The notes under the pieces were generated by a model. It was given only the letters and a program-made list of their open reading frames with translations, did no database searches and was not told where the DNA came from. From assembly GCF_001625015.1 (NCBI RefSeq), contig NZ_LVWJ02000014.1, forward strand, positions 4,030,001 through 4,094,000: 64,000 bases of DNA, read 5' to 3'. This DNA comes from Lewinella sp. 4G2. Its GTDB lineage: Bacteria; Bacteroidota; Bacteroidia; Chitinophagales; Saprospiraceae. Position numbers and translations under genes: made by a program. Shown one piece after another: positions 34,787-41,525 of the stretch. Each line of letters begins with the position of its first letter. Position 1 is the stretch's first letter.

Positions 34787-35170
34787 ATGAGAAAAGTGAT
34801 TAACACGCCCGACGCACCCGCGCCCGTTGGGGCTTACAACCAGGCGATTGCCCATAACGGGGTACTCTACTTGAGTGGCCAGATCGCCATTGACCCGGCT
34901 ACGAATGAATTACTGACGGATGACCTGGAGGTGGAGACCCGGCGTGTATTGGACAATATGGGGGCGGTGCTGAAAGCCGGGGGCGCCAGTTTCGCCAGCG
35001 TGATCAAGTGTAGCGTATTCGTGAGCGACATTGAGAATTTTGGTAGGATCAACGCCATTTACAGTGAGTACTTCGACGCGGAAGAAGCCCCGGCACGCGA
35101 ATTGGTGGAGGTCGCAAATTTGCCGAAATATGTGAACGTAGAGATCAGTTGTATTGCGGCGATTGAGTAA
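34787..35170 (+). CDS. ridA: RidA family enamine/imine deaminase
   Basis: 127 residues, the normal size. Motifs: INTPDAPAPVGAYNQAI at the start, LYLSGQIAIDP, and PARELVEVANLPKYVNVEISCIA at the end, containing the conserved Arg of RidA that binds the substrate carboxylate. It hydrolyses reactive 2-aminoacrylate and related enamines made by PLP enzymes. Single gene, with a TATCATTG-type element upstream. Confidence 0.94.
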   Translation: MRKVINTPDAPAPVGAYNQAIAHNGVLYLSGQIAIDPATNELLTDDLEVETRRVLDNMGAVLKAGGASFASVIKCSVFVSDIENFGRINAIYSEYFDAEEAPARELVEVANLPKYVNVEISCIAAIE

Positions 35171-35192
35171 TTACTTCTAAGGCAGGAAGGTG

Positions 35193-35606
35193 CTACTTTT
35201 TGGGGCGCCAGGTGGTGATCTCTAATTCGGCCCGGATGGTACCGGCCGCTAGGTCGCGTTCTACTTTCGTGACGGTACCCGTTGCGAAACCGACAGCTTG
35301 GTCTCCGGTAAATATACTATTGGGAAACATAGCAGAATAGGTGATACCAGAGCCATCTGCCAGTACTACGGGGCTCTTTTCCGTTGTGTGCGTTGCCACC
35401 TTACTTGTTGTCGGGGTCACTTCGAATTGCCAGTCCTTGAAGACGCTCCCTTCTTCCAGGACGGGTTCCATGCGGCCGTGTTCGCTCATGCGTTTAAAGG
35501 CCAATTTGGCCAGGCGCTGGTCTTCGGGGAAGGCAGCGTCATCGAACGGGGAACTGGTGCAGGCGAAGCTAAAGAGCAAAAGAGCGGAGAAGATAATTCT
35601 AAGCAT
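35193..35606 (-). CDS. small lipoprotein of unknown function
   Basis: 137 residues from ATG 35606. The longer frame upstream starts inside the preceding antiporter gene and lacks signal features. The N-terminus MLRIIFSALLLFSFAC is a lipoprotein signal. The mature part is a mixed beta protein (SVFKDWQFEVTPTTS, YSAMFPNSIFTGDQAVGFATG, TIRAELEITTWRPKK). I do not recognise a named family. It starts 32 bases behind the antiporter stop and may be its co-transcribed partner. Confidence 0.65.
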   Translation of the reverse strand: MLRIIFSALLLFSFACTSSPFDDAAFPEDQRLAKLAFKRMSEHGRMEPVLEEGSVFKDWQFEVTPTTSKVATHTTEKSPVVLADGSGITYSAMFPNSIFTGDQAVGFATGTVTKVERDLAAGTIRAELEITTWRPKK

Positions 35607-35638
35607 ATCGGAAAGGAAGTCGTATGGTCCAGGTAGGT

Positions 35639-36952
35639 TTAGGTTTCGCCTTCTGAGCGGTGGGTTTGCATCACGCGGTCGACCCAACCGAGGACAGGCT
35701 TTACGCTCAGCCCGTGCAGAAAGATGGAAACCAGCATGGTAAAGTTAACGATACTCCACACCTGATCAATTTCCGGAAAGGCTTCGGAGTTATGGGCGTA
35801 GGCCAAATAGTAAAGGGAACCTACCCCGCGAATCCCGAAGTAACTGATGGCCATCCTTTCCACGAAAGGCAACTTCGACGGTAGAAATGAGACTAAACCC
35901 GCCAGCGGTCGAATAACCAGGAGTAAGGCTAAGCCCAGTAAGGCTCCCGGCCACGTCAGGTCGGACAGTCCACCGGTGGCCGTGATCCCACCGAAGGCGA
36001 TGAGAAAGATGCCCAGTACTGCCTGCTCTACCTGGTCGATGGCCTCGTAGCTTTCTTGTTGAGCTTCCGTGTCCACGTCCCGATGGCGGGAAGCGACTAC
36101 GGCGGCCACGAAGACGGCCAGGAAGCCGTAGCCTTCGGCAATCTCCGTAATGGAGTACGTCAGCAGCGTTGCGGCCAGGATGAAGAAGCCTTCTTCAATT
36201 TCGGTATCCCGTTCCTTCTTCATCCGCTGCAAGAACTTGGCGAATAGCCACGCCAAGCCCAGCCCCAGCGCCCAGCCCATTAGTGTACCAACGGCAATGC
36301 GGTACCCAAAATCCCACCAGGCCCACGTCAGGACGGCATCACTTACGTTGGTAGCACCTACGAGCGCAATGGCCAAGTAGACGAACGGGAATGCCAACCC
36401 ATCATTCAGCCCCGCCTCCAATGTTAGACCAAACCGGACCTCATCCCCCGGGCTATCGTCCTCGGGCGGGCCCACCTGGACGTTGGCCGCCAGAACGGGG
36501 TCCGTCGGGGCCAGCACCGCTCCCAAAAGGATCGCGGAGGCCGGCGCCAGCCCAATCCACGCCCATCCCAAGATCGCGAGGGCAGCGATCGTCAGAGGCA
36601 TGGCGATGGCCAGGAGGTACCAGCCCGTCGCCCAATTCTTTAAACTGGGAGAGCGTGTAATCTTCAGGCCCGTCCCCGCCAACGAGATGATGACGATGAA
36701 CTCGGTGATGTATTCCATCAACTGCCGGTCCACCCGCTGGTCTTCCGGGTTCATAAGGGGCAACTCCAAAGGAAGGCTGAAAACGGCGAAGCCGAAGGCC
36801 ACGTAAATGATGGGCAGTGTCAGGATACGGTTCCGGAGCAGGCCCGGTAGCATGAACGTTCCCAGCAAGGCAATACCAGCAAGAAGCAGTAACAGGATGT
36901 GGGTCGTCAAGGCGGCGTAAGTTGTAACCGTCCTAACCGCAATCTTCGCCAC
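35639..36952 (-). CDS. cation:proton antiporter, CPA1/NhaP type
   Basis: 437 residues from a GTG at 36952; a TTG at 36910 (423 residues) is the alternative. A frame extending to 37156 runs through a hairpin and into the end of the symporter gene and is unlikely. About 12 helices. The CPA signature APTDPVLAANVQVG (about 150-163) and LTLEAGLNDGLAFPFVYL, which holds the ND ion-binding pair, are intact. It exchanges Na+ or K+ for protons. It lacks the C-terminal TrkA domains of the CPA2 group. Likely same transcript as the small lipoprotein gene. Confidence 0.88.
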   Translation of the reverse strand: MAKIAVRTVTTYAALTTHILLLLLAGIALLGTFMLPGLLRNRILTLPIIYVAFGFAVFSLPLELPLMNPEDQRVDRQLMEYITEFIVIISLAGTGLKITRSPSLKNWATGWYLLAIAMPLTIAALAILGWAWIGLAPASAILLGAVLAPTDPVLAANVQVGPPEDDSPGDEVRFGLTLEAGLNDGLAFPFVYLAIALVGATNVSDAVLTWAWWDFGYRIAVGTLMGWALGLGLAWLFAKFLQRMKKERDTEIEEGFFILAATLLTYSITEIAEGYGFLAVFVAAVVASRHRDVDTEAQQESYEAIDQVEQAVLGIFLIAFGGITATGGLSDLTWPGALLGLALLLVIRPLAGLVSFLPSKLPFVERMAISYFGIRGVGSLYYLAYAHNSEAFPEIDQVWSIVNFTMLVSIFLHGLSVKPVLGWVDRVMQTHRSEGET

Positions 36953-36967
36953 AGGTTTTCCCAACAC

Positions 36968-37007
36968 GCAAAAGGCCGGCACCCATTGCTGGATACCGGC
37001 CCTTTGC
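36968..37007 (-). terminator. hairpin between the AGCS symporter and antiporter genes
   Basis: GCAAAAGGCCGG pairs with CCGGCCCTTTGC (one mismatch) over a 16-base loop. The TTTT on the minus strand is within the stem, so it is a moderate call. It lies downstream of the symporter stop at 37077. Confidence 0.5.
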
Positions 37008-37027
37008 CGCTCTTCCGTCCTTACCTC

Positions 37028-37045
37028 GCACCCGCGGCAGCGCCC
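37028..37045 (+). repeat. dispersed 18-bp word, copy 7 (intergenic)
   Basis: GCACCCGCGGCAGCGCCC, exact, between the AGCS stop codon and the hairpin at 36968-37007. Confidence 0.85.
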
Positions 37046-37076
37046 CGCTGTGAATTGGTAGGCGAATAGCAGATGA

Positions 37077-38675
37077 TTAGTTGATGACGTTCCCCTGCTT
37101 ATCGTATTGCTTGATCTCACCCGATTTGATGCGGCGCATATAGTCCGACAACGCACGGCGGACGTTGGGCATCAGGATGTAAAGACCCAGCACGTTGGGG
37201 AAACACATGGCGAAGATCATGGCATCGCCAAAACCAAAGACCGCCCGCGCGCTAATCGCCGAACCGATGACGACGAAAAGGCAGAACAGCACCTTATAAA
37301 TAATTTCGTTGACGACGGACTCACCAAACAGGTAAGTCCAACACTTCATGCCGTAGTAGGACCAGCTGATCATGGTAGATAGCGCAAAGAGGATGACCGC
37401 AAACGCAAGCACGGTGGGGAACCAACTGATGACCGAACCGAAGGCCGCGGAAGTAACGCTGATGTCCGCAATCTCGCCGGAGTTGAGGCCATTCAGGGCC
37501 CACTCACCACCATTGCCACCGTAGTTCGTGATGATGATCACCAGGGCGGTGATGGTACAGATGACGACCGTATCAATGAAGGGCTCCAGCAAGGCAACGA
37601 CACCTTCGCTGATGGGCTCATCCGTTTTCGCCGCCGAGTGGGCGATAGAGGCGGAACCAACACCGGCCTCGTTAGAGAAAGCCGAGCGGCGGAAGCCCTG
37701 AATCAGTACACCAATGAAGCCACCGTACATAGCGTCCGAAGCAAACGCACCACTGAAGATGCTGCCGAAAGCGGCGGGGATATCGGTGAAGTGGTACCCC
37801 AGCACGATCAGCGCACCTACGAGGTAAATACCGACCATGAAGGGGACGATGCGCTCCGTCACCTTGGCAATACTCTTAATACCACCAATGATGATGAGGC
37901 CAACGACGACGGCGACGATGGCGCCGAAAATCCAGCCGTTGCCGTAGAAAAAGGATTCCGTTCCACCCGTCACCGCGATGAGTTGGCTGGTAGCCTGATT
38001 GATCTGAACCATGTTACCACCACCGAAACTACCGCCGATACAGAAGATGGCGAACAGCACGGCCAGCACCTTGCCGACCGTCGGCCAAATGCCGCCCTTT
38101 TCGGCCAGTCCTTTGTCGAGGTAGTACATCGGGCCACCGGAGACGGAGCCGTCGGCATTAACGTTACGGTACATGAGGCCGAGCGAAACTTCGGTGAATT
38201 TTGAGGTCATGCCCAGTAATCCGGCGAAAATCATCCAGAAAGTTGCGCCCGGGCCACCGATGCCGACGGCCGCGGCTACCCCGGCGATGTTACCAACACC
38301 AACGGTTCCGGAGAGTGCCGCGGTAAGGGCCTGGAAGTGAGACACCTCACCGGCATCGTTGGGGTTATCAAACTTTCCGCGGACGACGTCCAGGGCGTGC
38401 TTGAAGCCAGTAATGTTGATGAAACCCATGTAAATGGTGAAGACCACCGCGCCAACAATCAGCCAGGGTAAAACAAAGGGAATCCCCTCCGCGACCTGAA
38501 CAAAAACAACAGACTCAACCGCTGCGGTAATCGGCTCAAAAATGTTCTGCAACGTGGCATCGAACCCGGTGGGTTCATCCTGGGCCAGCAGAAAAAGAGG
38601 AGACAGTAGTGTGGCTAAGGAAAGAAAGTACTTCTTCAAGGCGTTGTTGCATGAATCGGGCCTGATTCCCCTCAT
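37077..38675 (-). CDS. AGCS-family sodium:alanine symporter, 5' end rebuilt by an IS element
   Basis: 532 residues as it now stands. AGCS features include ALSGTVGVGNIAGVAAAVGIGGPGATFWM (in two parts), GGPMYYLDKGL, FRRSAFSNEAGVGSASIAHSAAKT and about 10 helices. It imports Ala/Gly or similar with Na+. Without the IS the gene would begin at an ATG now at 39791-39789 and read MLKKYFLSLATLL, a signal-like start ending LLAQ. The IS sits after the first four codons and its 9-bp target duplication restores codons 2-4. The present frame opens in the IS end (ATG 38675, MRGIRPDSCNNALKKYF), adding about 12 residues. The native promoter (TACCTTCG, 39845-39852) is now cut off, so expression is doubtful. 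Confidence 0.88.
   Translation of the reverse strand: MRGIRPDSCNNALKKYFLSLATLLSPLFLLAQDEPTGFDATLQNIFEPITAAVESVVFVQVAEGIPFVLPWLIVGAVVFTIYMGFINITGFKHALDVVRGKFDNPNDAGEVSHFQALTAALSGTVGVGNIAGVAAAVGIGGPGATFWMIFAGLLGMTSKFTEVSLGLMYRNVNADGSVSGGPMYYLDKGLAEKGGIWPTVGKVLAVLFAIFCIGGSFGGGNMVQINQATSQLIAVTGGTESFFYGNGWIFGAIVAVVVGLIIIGGIKSIAKVTERIVPFMVGIYLVGALIVLGYHFTDIPAAFGSIFSGAFASDAMYGGFIGVLIQGFRRSAFSNEAGVGSASIAHSAAKTDEPISEGVVALLEPFIDTVVICTITALVIIITNYGGNGGEWALNGLNSGEIADISVTSAAFGSVISWFPTVLAFAVILFALSTMISWSYYGMKCWTYLFGESVVNEIIYKVLFCLFVVIGSAISARAVFGFGDAMIFAMCFPNVLGLYILMPNVRRALSDYMRRIKSGEIKQYDKQGNVIN
38631..38639. repeat. 9-bp target duplication, left copy
   Basis: CTTCTTCAA, identical to 39780-39788 on the other side of the element. 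Confidence 0.93.
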
Positions 38676-39779
38676 AAACGGCTAGTATAAATTTGGGCTG
38701 GAGCCCATATCTTTGGTTTACGACAACTAAATCAATAGATTTCCAGCCCATGTCAAAGATAAAGAAGGACGAGCGATTTGAAGTAAAAGATAAGCAGGAT
38801 TACCGGGTAGTCAACTGGGCGGAGTACAACAAAGCCCTGGAAAATCGTGGTAACATCACGTTTATTATTGACGAGTCGGTCACCCAAAATTGGTATAGTG
38901 ACTCGCCAGCCCAGAGAGGTGCTCAAGAAACTTATAGTGATACCTGTATCGAGGCCATTATGATGATCAAGACTATTTTTCGGTTACCCTATCGACAGTC
39001 TCGTGGTTTTACCGTGGGTCTGCTTCAACTCATGGACCTAGCGCACCTGAAAGTACCAAGTTTTACACAGGTTAACCGCCGTTTTCGCACTCTCAACATT
39101 AGTCCTTTTGCGATTCCAGCTAGCGGCCCGATCACGATTGCGATAGACTCGACGGGAGTCAAGGTTTACGGTGAAGGCGAGTGGAAATGCCGCAAGCACG
39201 GATGGAGCAAGCGTCGTACCTGGCGTAAACTTCATTTGGGTGTTGATCCTTGCACTGGCTTTATTCATTGCCATATCACGACGACTAACTCCGAGAGCGA
39301 TGAATCTCAGGTAAATGATCTTCTCGATCAGGTCGAAGCCGAAATCGATGAGGTCTACCTTGATGGTGCTTATGATGCACAGAGTTGCTACGATGGTTTA
39401 TTGGAGCGAGATATTTGGCCTGTCATTCCACCTCAGAGAGGCGCGGTGAAATGGTATTGGGAGGAACCGGGTGATGCCGATGACTATCCTCGCAATCAAT
39501 TTATTAAACGCATAGAAGAAGTCGGAAGGGCAGAATGGAAAAAAGAAGCCGATTACCACCAACGAAGTTTATCTGAGACGGCGATGTACCGTTATAAAAC
39601 CATCTTTGGTCCAACCCACTACTCTCGATCACTTGAAACTCAAACGCAGGAAAACAAAATTAAAATCAAAGCACTCAATCATATGACAGCCCATGGCATG
39701 CCGATTTCTCAACTAAAAAATGCTTAATTAAATATTTTATGAGCGCAAGCTTTGTCTTAAATCTTCATGCAACAACGCC
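38640..39779 (+). mobile_element. IS5-family (IS903-like) insertion sequence, complete
   Basis: 1140 bp with perfect 16-bp terminal inverted repeats (GGCGTTGTTGCATGAA at 38640-38655, its complement at 39764-39779) and a 9-bp direct target repeat, the duplication size typical of the IS903 group. One transposase gene. It has an own -7 element (TATCTTTG, 38708-38715). A GGGCTGG/CCAGCCC hairpin (38695-38701, 38743-38749) ends right before the transposase ATG and could block translation from outside transcripts. It is AT-richer than its surroundings. Intact ends and duplication suggest a recent insertion. Confidence 0.96.
38750..39727 (+). CDS. IS5-family transposase (IS903 group)
   Basis: 325 residues from ATG 38750; an upstream ATG at 38693 is less likely. 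It resembles IS903 transposase throughout: RVVNWAEYNKALENRGNITF near the start, ITIAIDSTGVKVYGEGEWKCRKHG (first catalytic Asp), EVYLDGAYDAQSCYDGL (second Asp), HQRSLSETAMYRYKTIFG (catalytic Glu in the Y-(2)-R-(3)-E-(6)-K layout) and MTAHGMP near the end. No frameshift or internal stop, so it is probably active. Confidence 0.94.
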   Translation: MSKIKKDERFEVKDKQDYRVVNWAEYNKALENRGNITFIIDESVTQNWYSDSPAQRGAQETYSDTCIEAIMMIKTIFRLPYRQSRGFTVGLLQLMDLAHLKVPSFTQVNRRFRTLNISPFAIPASGPITIAIDSTGVKVYGEGEWKCRKHGWSKRRTWRKLHLGVDPCTGFIHCHITTTNSESDESQVNDLLDQVEAEIDEVYLDGAYDAQSCYDGLLERDIWPVIPPQRGAVKWYWEEPGDADDYPRNQFIKRIEEVGRAEWKKEADYHQRSLSETAMYRYKTIFGPTHYSRSLETQTQENKIKIKALNHMTAHGMPISQLKNA

Positions 39780-39788
39780 CTTCTTCAA
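39780..39788. repeat. 9-bp target duplication, right copy
   Basis: CTTCTTCAA, pairs with 38631-38639. The symporter's former start codon (39789-39791, minus strand) follows directly. Confidence 0.93.
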
Positions 39789-39956
39789 CATAAATGGTGG
39801 GTGTAAGCGAGCGTAGTGTTACGCGCAGAGAAAGTTGGAAAGCCCGAAGGTAATAAACTTTGTTAGCTGCTTTGGCGCGTAACCGGCCGGCCGGTGCGGA
39901 TTACTTTCCGCCCCCTCCTTGTCACCGACATTTTCTTACCTTGGCTCGCAACGACC

Positions 39957-40526
39957 ATGAAGGCTACCCCCAAGGACCAGGACATACAGTTATTCCAACG
40001 CCTCGCGGCGGGGGAATCTCAGGCGCTGGACGCCCTGTTCCGGCAGTACTACGTGGAACTCTGTCAGGTGGCGAATCGCTTCGTTCAGCGGGAATCTACC
40101 GCTGAGGACATTGTCCAGGATTTCTTCGTTTCCCTCTGGGAAAAACGAGCTACCCTGAACGCACCGGACAACGTGGGCTCCTACCTCCGCCGCTCCATTC
40201 GCAACCGTAGCCTTAATTACCTCCGCGATCAAAAAAGGATTCCAGTGGACGACGGTGAGGTTCCCGAAACTATCGCCGCCCAGGCAATTGGCAACAAGGA
40301 GGAGGAAGGCATGGGTCTGAAAACACGAATCAATCAAGCCATCAACCAACTACCCGAACGGTGTCGGCTCGTTTTCACCATGAGTAAATTGGAAGAGATG
40401 AGCCACCGCGAGATTGCGCAACGGCTGGATATTTCTACCAAGACGGTTGAGAACCAAATGACCCGCGCTTACCGCTACCTCCGGCAATGGCTGGCCCTAC
40501 TTTGCGTGCTGAACGCCTTGATCTAA
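39957..40526 (+). CDS. ECF-type RNA polymerase sigma factor
   Basis: 189 residues from ATG 39957. Sigma-2: LFQRLAAGESQALDALFRQYY and STAEDIVQDFFVSLWEKR. Sigma-4 type 2: INQLPERCRLVFTMSKLEEMSHREIAQRLDISTKTVENQMTRAYRYLR (in parts), the helix-turn-helix that reads the -35 region. The last residues are hydrophobic. It is followed by FecR, TonB receptor and DUF4249 genes, so it most likely drives an outer-membrane uptake system controlled by that FecR. A TACCTTGG element (39937-39944) lies 12 bases upstream. Confidence 0.93.
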   Translation: MKATPKDQDIQLFQRLAAGESQALDALFRQYYVELCQVANRFVQRESTAEDIVQDFFVSLWEKRATLNAPDNVGSYLRRSIRNRSLNYLRDQKRIPVDDGEVPETIAAQAIGNKEEEGMGLKTRINQAINQLPERCRLVFTMSKLEEMSHREIAQRLDISTKTVENQMTRAYRYLRQWLALLCVLNALI

Positions 40527-40600
40527 GCGTAATGGCGCCCGGAAGTCAGCCCCCCGACTAATCAACCGGCTTTTTTATGGGTGCGCTTGGGGGTGCGCAT

Positions 40601-40608
40601 TAACTTTG
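40601..40608 (+). promoter_or_regulatory. -7-like element before fecR
   Basis: TAACTTTG, 42 bases before the FecR start codon. It suggests that fecR can be expressed apart from the sigma gene. Confidence 0.4.
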
Positions 40609-40650
40609 GTGTCCTGAAGGCAGCATTCGCCTTTTAAGTTTTTTCCCCGC

Positions 40651-41502
40651 ATGAGCTCACGTAGCCACGAAGACATTGATCAGCTAGCCGCCGCCTACGG
40701 GCGCGATTTTCAGCCCGACGTGGAGCAAGGTCTCCGCCGGCTCCACGCTACATTGAACCTTGACGCTGCTCCCAAAAGAAAACTACGCGTCGTCAGCCGC
40801 CGGTGGTTATCCATCGCGGCTACGTTCCTGCTGGTAGCTGCCGCTGGCCTTTACTTCTTGCTCGACCAACCTACCGTCTTCAGTAACTCTACTGCTGCTC
40901 CCCTCGCCTACAACTTGCCGGACGGGTCTTCCGTCGTGCTACAATCCGGAGCGGAGATATCATTTGATGATGAATTCGCCGAAACCGAGCGCCGGGTAGA
41001 TCTACGGGGGCAGGGTTACTTCGAAATTGAAAAGGACGCCACTAAGCCATTCCTCGTGAGTGCGGGTGGCACCACCCTGCGCGTTACCGGCACGGCCTTC
41101 AACCTCCGCGTCACCGATGGCGAAATGGAAGTCGAAGTCTCGGAAGGCTCCGTAGAGTTAACCGACGAGGAGGCGACCGTTAAGATCGCCGCCAAACAGT
41201 GTGGACTCGCCAAAGCCGGCGCTGGCCCCCAAATGATGCCGGCACCCAACCTCAACCGCCACGCCTGGCGCACGGGTAAGCTCACCTTTGAAGACGCCCC
41301 CCTCAACGTCGTGCTCGCTACGTTGAGCAACAACTGGGATCTCGACATCGAAGCGCCCGCCGCCTGCGACTACAACATCAGCGCCGATTACGCCGAAATT
41401 AACGTCAAGGATATCCTCGACGGCGTCGCCAAACTTGGTGGCCTAAAGTGCGAAGCGGACGGTGAAAAAGCCTTCCGCCTGACTGGCTCTTGTGGGCAAT
41501 AA
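40651..41502 (+). CDS. FecR family anti-sigma factor
   Basis: 283 residues. The short cytosolic N-terminal part (1-50) would bind the sigma factor; one TM helix (WLSIAATFLLVAAAGLYFLL) follows, then the periplasmic FecR domain (YNLPDGSSVVLQSGAEISFD, RGQGYFEIEKDATKPFLVSAG, TGTAFNLRVTDGEMEVEVSEGSVEL, each given separately) and a C-terminal STN-like DUF4974 domain (LTFEDAPLNVVLATLSNNWDLDIEAP). It receives a signal from the receptor and releases the sigma factor. A C-terminal Cys-containing stretch (LKCEADGEKAFRLTGSCG) is unusual. Confidence 0.93.
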   Translation: MSSRSHEDIDQLAAAYGRDFQPDVEQGLRRLHATLNLDAAPKRKLRVVSRRWLSIAATFLLVAAAGLYFLLDQPTVFSNSTAAPLAYNLPDGSSVVLQSGAEISFDDEFAETERRVDLRGQGYFEIEKDATKPFLVSAGGTTLRVTGTAFNLRVTDGEMEVEVSEGSVELTDEEATVKIAAKQCGLAKAGAGPQMMPAPNLNRHAWRTGKLTFEDAPLNVVLATLSNNWDLDIEAPAACDYNISADYAEINVKDILDGVAKLGGLKCEADGEKAFRLTGSCGQ

Positions 41503-41525
41503 CTCTTCGCCTATAGTCCGTCACC

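Noticed and set aside
36953-37156. N-terminal extension of the antiporter gene to 37156
   Set aside because: It would run through a hairpin and the 18-bp word and overlap the symporter gene; the residues lack membrane or family character.
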